Below the pieces are notes generated by a model. It ran no database searches. It saw nothing but the letters and a program-made list of their open reading frames with translations, and was not told where the DNA came from. Shown here one piece after another: positions 1-7,204 of a stretch of DNA of 14,052 bases (positions are counted from its first letter, which is position 1; each line of letters opens with the position of its first letter). The DNA is from an uncultured Gammaproteobacteria bacterium. Its GTDB lineage: Bacteria > Pseudomonadota > Gammaproteobacteria > SZUA-140. Both the position numbers and the translations under genes were made by a program. The DNA is taken from NCBI GenBank assembly GCA_945787585.1, contig CALZIG010000260.1:1-14052 (forward strand), written 5' to 3'.

Positions 1-2
1 GA

Positions 3-602
3 AATGAATTGCCACGTTTAGTGGAGTTGCTGGCATATCGAACCGCAAATCTATTAAATATTACCAGTCTGGCAAATGATCTGGGTGTGGACCGGTCAAC
101 TGTTGAAAAATATCTGACCATTCTGGAACGTCTTTTTTTGGTTCGGCGCTTACCCGCCTGGCATCGAAATAATGCAAAGCGTTTAATTAAAACACCCAAG
201 GTTCATGTCATTGATTCCGGGCTGGCGGCCATGTTGAACCGATTAACGATCAAAGACTGGGAAACGCAAAGTACAGAATTTGGCGCATTGCTGGAAAGTT
301 TCGTTGTTCAGCAACTGATGTGTCAGGCGGGATGGGTGGATAGTGATCTGACATTTTCTCATTACCGCGATAAAGACAAGGTAGAAGTCGATCTTGTGAT
401 TGAACGAGGACGGCAGGTGTGGGCTGTGGAAGTAAAACGTGCAGCAAGCTTGCAAGAGAGTGATGGGGCTGGTTTAGCAAGAATAGCTGCGCAGGCAGGT
501 AAATATTTTCAGGGTGGAATCTTGCTTTATTCGGGCGAAAATTGTTTGCCGCTTAAAGTAGACAAGTGTTTCGCCGTGCCGATGAGCAGGCTTTGGTCGT
601 GA
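3..602 (+). CDS. C-terminal part of a DUF4143 / AAA-type ATP-binding protein (5' end outside window)
   Basis: The reading frame is open to the left edge, so this is the last ~199 residues of a longer protein; members of this family are usually about 400 residues with an N-terminal P-loop ATPase domain, which would lie outside the window. Counting from the TTG at base 9 as residue 1, residues ~15-50 look like a winged-helix segment (SLANDLGVDRSTVEKYL). Residues ~62-143 carry the DUF4143 pattern: VIDSGLAAML, then E96 in LESFV, D128 in VEVDLVIE and E141-x-K143 in AVEVK. That order resembles the acidic/lysine core of the PD-(D/E)XK nuclease fold. The end, LPLKVDKCFAVPMSRLWS, is the family's usual terminus, so the stop at 600-602 is natural. 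Function is unknown; such genes are common accessory or toxin-antitoxin-like cargo, but no partner is visible here. Confidence 0.85.
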   Translation, partial: NELPRLVELLAYRTANLLNITSLANDLGVDRSTVEKYLTILERLFLVRRLPAWHRNNAKRLIKTPKVHVIDSGLAAMLNRLTIKDWETQSTEFGALLESFVVQQLMCQAGWVDSDLTFSHYRDKDKVEVDLVIERGRQVWAVEVKRAASLQESDGAGLARIAAQAGKYFQGGILLYSGENCLPLKVDKCFAVPMSRLWS

Positions 603-672
603 CCACAGAAGAGCAACTTGAACAACTTTGTCCCGACTGGTTCTGCGAAGTGGGTTGATGAGTAGGCACCCG

Positions 673-692
673 AGGGCAGGACGGCCCTTTTT
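673..692 (+). terminator. Probable intrinsic terminator after the DUF4143 gene
   Basis: AGGGC (673-677) pairs with GCCCT (684-688) around a six-base loop and runs straight into a T tract (688-692). The stem is short. It lies between the DUF4143 stop and the end of the convergent trxC gene. Read on the minus strand the hairpin has no T tract, so it should serve only plus-strand transcripts. Confidence 0.5.
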
Positions 693-693
693 A

Positions 694-1137
694 CTATAAC
701 CCCGTTAACTGCTGCTCGACCCACTGCTGCAACTGCATTTCATTCATCGCACCTGAGACTCTTGCGATCTCTTTACCCGCTTTAAACAACATCAACGTAG
801 GGATGGAGCGTATGCCATATTTCCCCGCAGCGACCTGATGGGCTTCGGTGTCGATTTTAAGCAGCCGCAGGTTGGGTTCTGCCTTGCGGGCAAAGTTGCT
901 GTAGACCGGCGCGAACGACTTGCACGGGCCGCACCACGGCGCCCAGAAGTCGACCAGTACCGGGACGCCGCTCTGTTGAATGTGTCGGTCCAGTGATTGG
1001 CTGTTGACCGCCACGGGTTCGCCCTGCATTAGCGCGTTTTTGCACTGCGCACATTTTGGCTGATCGCTGAGGCGAGCAGTGGCAAACTGGTTGATGGTGT
1101 TGCAGTGGGGGCAGACAAGTCTGGTTTTGTCACTCAT
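694..1137 (-). CDS. trxC: Thioredoxin 2 (zinc-finger thioredoxin, TrxC)
   Basis: A cytoplasmic thiol-disulfide oxidoreductase that reduces protein disulfides at the expense of thioredoxin reductase; TrxC is classically linked to oxidative stress. The 147-residue protein has the two-part TrxC layout. An N-terminal zinc finger has C9-P-H-C12 and C29-A-Q-C32, and the thioredoxin fold has WCGPC at residues 68-72, the buried Asp in VLVDFWA (D63) and the cis-proline in SIPT (P113). E. coli TrxC is of similar size. The frame stays open 74 codons further upstream, but that stretch is not thioredoxin-like. The ATG at 1137 is chosen because MSDKTRLVCPHC is the family N-terminus and an AAAGG-type ribosome binding site lies just upstream. 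It is divergent from the DUF445 gene and convergent with the DUF4143 gene, so probably a single-gene transcript. Confidence 0.95.
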   Translation of the reverse strand: MSDKTRLVCPHCNTINQFATARLSDQPKCAQCKNALMQGEPVAVNSQSLDRHIQQSGVPVLVDFWAPWCGPCKSFAPVYSNFARKAEPNLRLLKIDTEAHQVAAGKYGIRSIPTLMLFKAGKEIARVSGAMNEMQLQQWVEQQLTGL

Positions 1138-1253
1138 GGGTGGGCCTTTTGCTTTTCGGTTGCCTGTAATATGTGGGCGATGTGTCTCATCTGCAAGGGC
1201 TACATGGTATTCCACCGATTTCAACTCGATAGAAATCATTGCCACACTAAATC

Positions 1254-1282
1254 TACACAAAGTGCTGTGATTCAAGGATAAT
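1254..1282 (+). promoter_or_regulatory. Candidate sigma-70 promoter for the DUF445 gene
   Basis: TACACA (1254-1259; four of six bases match the -35 consensus) is separated by 17 bases from GATAAT (1277-1282; five of six match the -10). Transcription would start near 1289, giving a leader of about 34 bases before the ATG at 1323. This is a pattern match only. Confidence 0.35.
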
Positions 1283-1322
1283 GGCCGCCCTGCTGTTTTG
1301 TGATTAAAAGTGATGTAACTGA

Positions 1323-2036
1323 ATGAATAAAAATATCTTAACGAACCTGATTGCCGCATCTGTTTTTGGATTGGGGCTGGAGCTGCATAACGATCTGATG
1401 ACGATGGTGGGGCTGTTTGCGCTCTCTGGCGCGTTGACCAACTGGTTGGCGGTGCACATGCTGTTTGAGAAAGTGCCGGGCCTGGTGGGGTCCGGGGTGA
1501 TTCCGGCCCGTTTTGAGGCGTTTAAGGCGGCGATTAAAACACTGATGATGGAGCAGTTCTTTACCCAGGACAATATCGACCGTTTTGTTTCGGGCAGTGC
1601 GGGTGGAGCGGTGAAGCCGCCATTTCAACTCGGCCCGGTGATTGAGAAGGTCGATCTCTCACCGTCGTTTGATAGGCTGGTGGAGGTGATTATGAACTCT
1701 TCGTTTGGCAGTATGCTGGGGATGTTTGGCGGTGCCGATGCGCTAACACCATTAAGAGAGCCCTTTATCGTTAGCATGAAGGCGTCGATGGTGGAGATCA
1801 CTGAGAAAGAAGATTTTCATCAACTATTGCAGGCTGAGATTGATCAGCCCGCAGTGATGGCCGATATTCGTGCCAAGGTGGCCGAGATCATCGATGCGCG
1901 GCTGGAGGAGCTGACGCCGCAACTGGTCAAAGAGATGGTGCAGCAGATGATCAAAGAACATCTCGGCTGGTTAGTGGTATGGGGTGGTGTGTTTGGTGGC
2001 GTGATCGGCCTGCTGTCGGCAGCGATTGTTTTGTAG
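1323..2036 (+). CDS. DUF445 family membrane-associated protein
   Basis: A 237-residue protein of the short gammaproteobacterial DUF445 group. The N-terminal hydrophobic region (residues ~5-47) ends in the family signature GALTNWLAVHMLFEKVPGL and then GSGVIP (residues 57-61). The middle (~60-212) is polar and helical, with a charged coiled-coil-like stretch near 180-212. The C-terminus (~215-237, LGWLVVWGGVFGGVIGLL) is a second hydrophobic segment. The protein is therefore probably anchored in the inner membrane at both ends with a helical domain between. No biochemical function is established for the family. The ATG at 1323 begins the expected N-terminus, though no strong ribosome binding site precedes it. 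The gene ends 28 bases before the convergent end of gluQ, with no clear terminator between them. Confidence 0.85.
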   Translation: MNKNILTNLIAASVFGLGLELHNDLMTMVGLFALSGALTNWLAVHMLFEKVPGLVGSGVIPARFEAFKAAIKTLMMEQFFTQDNIDRFVSGSAGGAVKPPFQLGPVIEKVDLSPSFDRLVEVIMNSSFGSMLGMFGGADALTPLREPFIVSMKASMVEITEKEDFHQLLQAEIDQPAVMADIRAKVAEIIDARLEELTPQLVKEMVQQMIKEHLGWLVVWGGVFGGVIGLLSAAIVL

Positions 2037-2064
2037 CGGGTATTGCCGCACATTGGGGCGAAAG

Positions 2065-3003
2065 TTAAGGCGGTGTGGCGGCGATTAAGCTGCGCCGCAG
2101 ACCATCAAGCGTTAACCCCTGTAACAATTCGTGTGCGGAGAGCGATTGCGCTTCATCAATAAGCCCAATAGTAAAGGCGAGGTGGCCAATCACCGCCTCG
2201 GCACTTTTACCCTGCTGCCGCCACAACTCAAGTGAATCTGCGCCGTCCCGTTTTGAGAGCCGTGCCCCTGCCTCATCGACCATCAACGGCACATGCCAGA
2301 AATTCGGAACAGGATAGCCGAGTGCCTCGAACAGTTCGATTTGTCGTGCGGTCGAGTCGAGCAGGTCGGCGCCGCGCACGACATCGGTGATTCCCATCAT
2401 GCCGTCATCGACCACCACCGCGAGTTGATAGGCGAAGAGGGCATCGGCACGCTTGATGACGAAGTCGCCCACCTCGCGGTTGAGCGTCTGGCTAACGCTA
2501 CCGACGACCTGGTCTTCAAAGGTGATCGTGCGTGCCGGTACGCGGTAACGCCATGCCGCTGCCTTATCGGGGTGGCGCTGTTCCATCTCTGCGCGGACCT
2601 GTGGGTCACGGCAGGTGCCGGGGTAGATCGGTCCATGCTCATGCGAGTGGGGCGCACTAGCGGCCTGCTGAATATCCTTGCGCGAACAGTAGCAGGGGTA
2701 GATCACGCCTTTGTCGAGCAACTGATCGAACGCCTGTTGATAATATGAGGTGCGGGCAGATTGGTTGTAGGGGGCAGCGGGTCCACAGACGTCTGGCCCT
2801 TCGTCCCAGTCGAGGCCGAGCCAGTGCAGATCCGCGATGATCTGTTCACTGCTGCCGGATTTGACGCGTGGCAGGTCGAGATCTTCCATGCGCAGAATGA
2901 ATGGCATCGGGGCCAGTCGCGCCTGTAGCCACGCGATGAGTGCAGTGCGGAGGTTCCCCAGATGGAGAGGGCCGCTGGGGCTGGGCGCGTAGCGGCCGCT
3001 CAT
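2065..3003 (-). CDS. gluQ: Glutamyl-Q tRNA(Asp) synthetase
   Basis: GluQRS activates glutamate and attaches it to the queuosine base at the anticodon wobble position of tRNA(Asp), rather than to the 3' end. The 312-residue product has only the catalytic Rossmann part of a glutamyl-tRNA synthetase, without an anticodon-binding domain. The HIGH-type motif is HLGN (residues 14-17, in RYAPSPSGPLHLGNL) and the KMSKS-type motif is RLSKR (248-252). The zinc site of this family is visible as C104-x-C106, Y127 and C131. The ATG at 3003 gives the canonical MSGRYAPSPSG start but lacks a good ribosome binding site. The frame stays open about 34 codons further upstream, where a strong ribosome binding site sits one frame away (see findings). 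In E. coli gluQ follows dksA; here no dksA is adjacent and the gene is divergent from fabA. Confidence 0.95.
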   Translation of the reverse strand: MSGRYAPSPSGPLHLGNLRTALIAWLQARLAPMPFILRMEDLDLPRVKSGSSEQIIADLHWLGLDWDEGPDVCGPAAPYNQSARTSYYQQAFDQLLDKGVIYPCYCSRKDIQQAASAPHSHEHGPIYPGTCRDPQVRAEMEQRHPDKAAAWRYRVPARTITFEDQVVGSVSQTLNREVGDFVIKRADALFAYQLAVVVDDGMMGITDVVRGADLLDSTARQIELFEALGYPVPNFWHVPLMVDEAGARLSKRDGADSLELWRQQGKSAEAVIGHLAFTIGLIDEAQSLSAHELLQGLTLDGLRRSLIAATPP

Positions 3004-3355
3004 GGTTTTATAACGTTGGTAGGCATGAATCTGGATCGTCAGTTTATAGTGGGCTAATATTGCCATGAATATTGAGTGCGTCGGTACCAATTCACTGTTT
3101 TTTCATGGTATCTCCCTGCGGAAACGGCTATACTTTTGATCGATTTGATAAAAATAATAACAATTATAGATTGTTGCGTGAGTTGGGAGGAGCGGTTTGT
3201 AGGTGGTATTAATACTGCTTATACACCGGATATGGGTCGGGGGTTTGAAGAATAGCAGGAACCATCAAGCGCCTTTTTCAAGGCTTCTCTCTTTGTAATG
3301 CCTCATTTATAGTCGTTTTTTCATAACAGGTACGCGATAGATTAATCAAACACTG
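3004..3355. promoter_or_regulatory. gluQ-fabA divergent intergenic region with inverted repeats
   Basis: This 352-base gap must hold the promoters of gluQ (minus) and fabA (plus). It contains an AACAAT/ATTGTT inverted repeat with a five-base spacer (3159-3175) and the ten-base palindrome GTATTAATAC (3206-3215). A short hairpin GCCTT-TTTC-AAGGC (3271-3284) also lies here, along with a ribosome-binding-site-plus-ATG unit on the minus strand near 3104-3118. I see no convincing gene. I could not identify a FadR- or FabR-type operator by eye; the palindromes are candidates for a lipid-responsive regulator but that is inference. Confidence 0.5.
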
Positions 3356-3874
3356 ATGATGAATAAAAGTAATAGTTATACAAAGGAAGAGCTGCTGCTG
3401 TGTGCAGATGGTGAGTTATTTGGCCCCGGCAATGCGCAATTACCGGCACCGCCGATGTTGATGCTTGATCGTATTGTGAGTATCACTGAAAATAGTGGTG
3501 CGAACGGTAAAGGACAGATTATCGCAGAGCTCGATATTAACCCCGACCTGTGGTTTTTTGATTGCCATTTTAAAGGTGATCCGGTTATGCCGGGCTGCCT
3601 TGGACTGGATGCGATGTGGCAGTTGGTGGGCTTTTATCTGGGCTGGATGGGTGGCGTCGGACGCGGCCGTGCACTCGGTTCTGGCGAGGTTAAGTTCTCT
3701 GGGCAGGTCACCCCTGAAAAGAAACTGGTGACCTACCGGATCGATTTGAAACGTGTCATTATGCGCAAATTAGTGATGGGTATCGCAGACGCTGTGATGG
3801 AAGTGGATGGCAAAGAGATCTATGCCACAAAGGATTTACGCGTTGGACTGTTTACTTCAACTGAAAACTTCTGA
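3356..3874 (+). CDS. fabA: 3-hydroxydecanoyl-[acyl-carrier-protein] dehydratase/isomerase FabA
   Basis: FabA dehydrates 3-hydroxydecanoyl-ACP and isomerises trans-2- to cis-3-decenoyl-ACP, the branch point to unsaturated fatty acids in the type II system. The product is 172 residues, the same length as the E. coli enzyme. It shows the hot-dog-fold core [18 protein letters not shown] followed by [14 protein letters not shown]. The catalytic pair is H71 and D85. The family opening YTKEELL...GELFG (residues 8-22) and ending DLRVGLF are also present. Two ATGs are adjacent in frame (3356 and 3359); both give a plausible start and neither has a strong ribosome binding site. The fabB start follows 30 bases after the stop on the same strand, so the two genes form the classic fabAB operon. 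Confidence 0.98.
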   Translation: MMNKSNSYTKEELLLCADGELFGPGNAQLPAPPMLMLDRIVSITENSGANGKGQIIAELDINPDLWFFDCHFKGDPVMPGCLGLDAMWQLVGFYLGWMGGVGRGRALGSGEVKFSGQVTPEKKLVTYRIDLKRVIMRKLVMGIADAVMEVDGKEIYATKDLRVGLFTSTENF

Positions 3875-3904
3875 GGTATTAAGTATGGAGTGGGAGAAGG
3901 TTAA

Positions 3905-5119
3905 GTGAGACGAGTTGTAATTACTGGTATCGGTATCGTATCGAGTATTGGCAATAACAAGCACGAGGTGCTGGCATCATTGCGTGATGGCACATCGGGT
4001 ATCGAATTTAGTCAGGAATATGCTGATCTTGGTTTTCGTTCTCATGTCCACGGCCCCATCAAACTTGATCTTGCTGAGCATATTGAGCGCAAACGCCTGC
4101 GTTTTATGGGGGAGGCCGCGGCCTATAATTACCTTGCGATGCAGCAGGCGATAGAGGACTCCGGACTCTCTGAAGATGAGGTGTCGAACCCGCGCAGTGG
4201 ATTGATTGTGGGTTCTGGTGGTGCATCAAACAAGAACATTGTGCTGGCGGTCGATACGCTGCGCAGCCGTGGTGCGAAGCGTGTTGGCCCCTATATGGTC
4301 CCCCGTACGATGGGCAGTACCACGTCGGCTAATCTGGCGACCGCTTTCAAGATAAAAGGGATTAACTACTCTATTAGTTCCGCCTGTTCGACCAGCGCGC
4401 ACTGTATCGGCAATGCGGTGGAGCAGATTCAGATGGGCAAGCAGGATGTAATGTTTGCCGGCGGCGGTGAGGAGGTTGAGTGGAGCATGACCGTGCTGTT
4501 TGATGGCATGGGCGCGCTCTCTTCCAAATATAATGATGCACCCACGACGGCATCACGCACTTATGATGTTAACCGCGATGGTTTTGTGATCTCCGGGGGT
4601 GGTGGTGTGGTGGTGCTCGAAGCGCTTGAGCACGCACAGGTACGCGGTGCCAAAATTTACGGTGAAGTGGTGGGTTATGGTGCGACCTCGGACGGTCATG
4701 ACATGGTTGCCCCGTCAGGCGAAGGGGCCGAACGCTGTATGAAGCTGGCGCTGGAAACCGTCGACGTTCCCGTTGATTACATCAATACACATGGCACCAG
4801 CACCCCGGTCGGCGATGTCAAAGAGCTGGAAGCGATCCGCAATGTCTTTGGTGAAGGGGTGCCTGCATTCTCGGCCACCAAATCACTGACGGGGCATGCA
4901 TTGGGTGCAGCGGGGGTTAATGAAACCATCTATTCACTGTTGATGATGGAGCATAACTTTGTCGCGGCCTCTGCCAACATCACTGAGCTTGACCCTGCTG
5001 CTGAAGGGATGCCGGTGGTGCGTGAAACCCGTAATGACGTGACGCTTAACTGTATTATGACGAATAGTTTTGGCTTTGGTGGCACCAATGCCACGCTGGT
5101 GGTTAAGCGGCTTGATTAA
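3905..5119 (+). CDS. fabB: 3-oxoacyl-[acyl-carrier-protein] synthase I (FabB)
   Basis: FabB condenses malonyl-ACP with acyl-ACP and is needed to elongate the cis-3-decenoyl-ACP made by FabA. The 404-residue protein is collinear with E. coli FabB (406). The Cys-His-His triad and lysine are visible: C161 in [13 protein letters not shown]296 in [12 protein letters not shown]326 in SATKSLTGH and H331 in TGHALGAAG. The glycine-rich end is [10 protein letters not shown] (388-397). The start is GTG at 3905 ([18 protein letters not shown]), with a purine-rich GGGAGAAGG ribosome binding site ending five bases before it. A short ATG frame at 3884 reads only seven codons and stops in a TGA overlapping the fabB start, so it is not a gene. 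FabB immediately downstream of FabA argues that unsaturated lipid synthesis is co-regulated. Confidence 0.98.
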   Translation: MRRVVITGIGIVSSIGNNKHEVLASLRDGTSGIEFSQEYADLGFRSHVHGPIKLDLAEHIERKRLRFMGEAAAYNYLAMQQAIEDSGLSEDEVSNPRSGLIVGSGGASNKNIVLAVDTLRSRGAKRVGPYMVPRTMGSTTSANLATAFKIKGINYSISSACSTSAHCIGNAVEQIQMGKQDVMFAGGGEEVEWSMTVLFDGMGALSSKYNDAPTTASRTYDVNRDGFVISGGGGVVVLEALEHAQVRGAKIYGEVVGYGATSDGHDMVAPSGEGAERCMKLALETVDVPVDYINTHGTSTPVGDVKELEAIRNVFGEGVPAFSATKSLTGHALGAAGVNETIYSLLMMEHNFVAASANITELDPAAEGMPVVRETRNDVTLNCIMTNSFGFGGTNATLVVKRLD

Positions 5120-5151
5120 TATTTGAATTAGTCTGGCATTGAAATTGAATT

Positions 5152-5183
5152 AACACCGCTCAGAAATGGGTGGTGTTTTTTTT
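5152..5183 (+). terminator. Intrinsic terminator of the fabAB operon
   Basis: AACACC (5152-5157) pairs perfectly with GGTGTT (5172-5177). The stem extends inward through two G-T wobbles and two C-G pairs, and is followed by a run of eight T (5176-5183). This is a strong rho-independent terminator 32 bases after the fabB stop. Confidence 0.85.
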
Positions 5184-5188
5184 GCAAT

Positions 5189-5226
5189 AAAAAAGCCTGC
5201 CACCATTACTGGTGACAGGCTTTTTT
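5189..5226. terminator. Bidirectional terminator between fabB and typA
   Basis: GCCTG-C-CACC (5195-5204) pairs with GGTG-A-CAGGC (5211-5220) with one mismatch and a six-base loop. It is flanked by six A (5189-5194) and six T (5221-5226), so the hairpin has a T tract on either strand. It should stop typA transcripts (minus) 14 bases beyond the typA stop and act as a second stop for fabAB. Confidence 0.85.
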
Positions 5227-5240
5227 GTTGACCAACTATC

Positions 5241-7049
5241 TTAGCGTGACGCGCGTTTACGCTCGGTCTCTTTCAGGAATTTTTTACGCACGCGGGTGAA
5301 GTGCGGGGTGACTTCAACCAGTTCATCATCATCGATAAATTCCAGCGCCTGTTCCAGTGTCATTCTAATTGGTGGTGTCAAAATCAGGTTTTCATCGGTA
5401 CCGGCTGCGCGAATATTATTGAGCTGTTTGGCTTTGAGTGGATTCACCACCAGGTCATTGTCGCGAGAGTGAATGCCGATCACCATCCCTTCATAGACTT
5501 CCTCTGCATGACCGATGAAGAGGCGTCCACGCTCCTGTAGATTGAACAGTGCATACGCGAGTGCTTTACCGGCGGCATTGGCGATCAATACACCGTTGAC
5601 ACGCTGACCATAGTCATTTTTCTTCATTGGGCCGTAGCTATCGAAGACGTTGTAGATCAAACCGCTGCCCTGCGTTGCGGTGAGAAACTCGGTACGGAAG
5701 CCGATCAGACCGCGCGATGGAATGACATAGTCGAGGCGCACGCGTCCTTTCCCATCGGGCATCATGTTTTTCAGGTCGCCACCACGGGTGCCGAGTTTTT
5801 CCATGACACTGCCCTGATGGGCCTCTTCTACGTCGACGGTGAGTTGTTCATAGGGTTCCTGTTTCTCGCCATCGATTTCACGAATGATTACCTCTGGGCG
5901 CGAGACACCGAGTTCAAAACCTTCACGGCGCATGTTTTCAATCAGGATTGAGAGATGCAGTTCGCCACGGCCGGAGACACGAAACCTGTCAGGATCAGCA
6001 GTATCTTCAACGCGTAGCGCAACATTGTGCACCAGCTCTTTGGTGAGGCGTTCACGGATCTGACGTGAGGTGACAAACTTGCCATCTTTGCCGACGAAGG
6101 GTGAGTTATTGACCTGAAAGGTCATGCTCACGGTCGGTTCATCAACGCTCAGCGGTGGTAGGGCCTCGACACAGGTTGGGTCACACAGGGTATCGGAAAT
6201 ACCGAGGCCGTCAATGCCGGTAAAGCAGATGATGTCACCGGCCTGTGCTTCGGGAACCTCGACACGTTCTAGTCCCATAAATCCTGAGACCTGTAATACG
6301 CGTGCGTTACGGCGTTTGTCTTCGCGATCAACGACGACGACAGGGGTATTGGTCTTAACCGTGCCACGTGTAATGCGTCCGATACCGATCACGCCGACGT
6401 AGCTATTAAAGTCGATGGAGCTGACCTGCATCTGGAAGGGGCCGTCTGGATCGACATCCGGGGCGGGAACCTTGTCAATGATGGTCTGGAAGATCGGGGT
6501 CATATCACCTTCGCGGGCATCGACGTCGAAACTGGCGTAGCCGTTAAGGCCAGAGCAGTAGACGACTGGAAAGTCGAGCTGTTCATCGGTTGCGCCGAGG
6601 CGATCAAAGAGGTCGAAGGTCTGATCGAGCACCCAGTCGGGGCGTGCACTTGGGCGATCGATCTTATTGATGACCACGATTGGCTTGAGGCCGAGGTCGA
6701 ACGCCTTCTGGGTCACAAAACGGGTTTGCGGCATCGGGCCATCAACGGCGTCTACCAGTAGCAGTACGCAGTCGACCATCGACAGGACACGTTCTACTTC
6801 GCCGCCGAAGTCGGCATGCCCAGGGGTGTCGACGATGTTGATGCGATAGTCGTTCCAGGTGATAGCGGTGTTCTTCGCCAGGATGGTGATGCCGCGCTCT
6901 TTCTCCAGCGTGTTGGAGTCCATCACGCGCTCAGTCGGTGCGCTACGGCTATCCAGTGTGCCGGACTGCTGTAAGAGTTGGTCGACGAGCGTGGTTTTAC
7001 CATGATCGACATGGGCGATGATGGCAATGTTGCGAAGATTCTGAATCAC
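5241..7049 (-). CDS. typA: Ribosome-associated translational GTPase TypA/BipA
   Basis: BipA is an EF-G-like GTPase that binds 70S ribosomes and supports 50S assembly and growth at low temperature or under stress. The product is 602 residues (E. coli 607). GTPase motifs are in order: G1 AHVDHGKT (12-19), G2 in ERGITI (51-56), G3 DTPGH (74-78), G4 NKID (128-131) and G5-like SGL (166-168). EF-Tu-like domain 2 and EF-G-like domains follow, then the BipA-specific C-terminal region with [17 protein letters not shown] and the ending [14 protein letters not shown]. The GTG at 7049 is chosen because it gives the family N-terminus [22 protein letters not shown] eight codons upstream (7073) keeps the frame but is a poor start. 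A perfect TATAAT lies just upstream. The next gene upstream, gdh, runs in the same direction but is 155 bases away, so typA probably has its own promoter. Confidence 0.97.
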   Translation of the reverse strand: MIQNLRNIAIIAHVDHGKTTLVDQLLQQSGTLDSRSAPTERVMDSNTLEKERGITILAKNTAITWNDYRINIVDTPGHADFGGEVERVLSMVDCVLLLVDAVDGPMPQTRFVTQKAFDLGLKPIVVINKIDRPSARPDWVLDQTFDLFDRLGATDEQLDFPVVYCSGLNGYASFDVDAREGDMTPIFQTIIDKVPAPDVDPDGPFQMQVSSIDFNSYVGVIGIGRITRGTVKTNTPVVVVDREDKRRNARVLQVSGFMGLERVEVPEAQAGDIICFTGIDGLGISDTLCDPTCVEALPPLSVDEPTVSMTFQVNNSPFVGKDGKFVTSRQIRERLTKELVHNVALRVEDTADPDRFRVSGRGELHLSILIENMRREGFELGVSRPEVIIREIDGEKQEPYEQLTVDVEEAHQGSVMEKLGTRGGDLKNMMPDGKGRVRLDYVIPSRGLIGFRTEFLTATQGSGLIYNVFDSYGPMKKNDYGQRVNGVLIANAAGKALAYALFNLQERGRLFIGHAEEVYEGMVIGIHSRDNDLVVNPLKAKQLNNIRAAGTDENLILTPPIRMTLEQALEFIDDDELVEVTPHFTRVRKKFLKETERKRASR

Positions 7050-7082
7050 GAGATGTAGGCTTCCAATGTGCAAAAGGCGCAG

Positions 7083-7088
7083 ATTATA
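7083..7088 (-). promoter_or_regulatory. Candidate -10 box of the typA promoter
   Basis: The minus strand reads TATAAT exactly here, about 34 bases before the GTG start of typA. The -35 position 16-18 bases further upstream has no good match, so the promoter may be activator-dependent or the match may be chance. Confidence 0.4.
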
Positions 7089-7136
7089 CCTGATGCTGGG
7101 CTATAGGGCACTCACATAATGCGATACATAATTAAT

Positions 7137-7160
7137 GAGTACAGAGCGGTACTCGCTCTG
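7137..7160. repeat. Overlapping inverted repeats upstream of typA
   Basis: GAGTAC (7137-7142) is complementary to GTACTC (7149-7154), and CAGAGCG (7142-7148) to CGCTCTG (7154-7160). The two hairpins overlap and cannot form together. They lie between the gdh stop and the candidate typA promoter. There is no T tract on the gdh side, so this is not a clear intrinsic terminator for gdh. Confidence 0.6.
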
Positions 7161-7204
7161 GCAGAGAGTTAAATGTTGGGTAGGTTTTTAACTGATTGAT
7201 AATG

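Noticed and set aside
557..658. A 33-codon plus-strand frame overlapping the end of the DUF4143 gene and reading on to ...LEQLCPDWFCEVG.
   Set aside because: It looked like a frameshifted tail, but the DUF4143 protein already ends in the usual family terminus at 602, and this frame has no start or ribosome binding site.
1138..1359. A 74-codon upstream extension of trxC.
   Set aside because: The extension has no thioredoxin or zinc-finger features; the family N-terminus and a ribosome binding site fit the ATG at 1137.
2293..2748. A 151-codon plus-strand frame opposite gluQ.
   Set aside because: It is fully antisense to a well-supported gene and its composition mirrors the gluQ codons; no ribosome binding site.
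3267..3286. Hairpin GCCTT-TTTC-AAGGC upstream of fabA as a terminator.
   Set aside because: It is followed by mixed TTCTCTCTTTG rather than a T run and there is no plus-strand gene before it to terminate.
3004..3355. A search for dksA upstream of gluQ, as in E. coli.
   Set aside because: No zinc-finger or coiled-coil coding frame exists here; the gap is non-coding.
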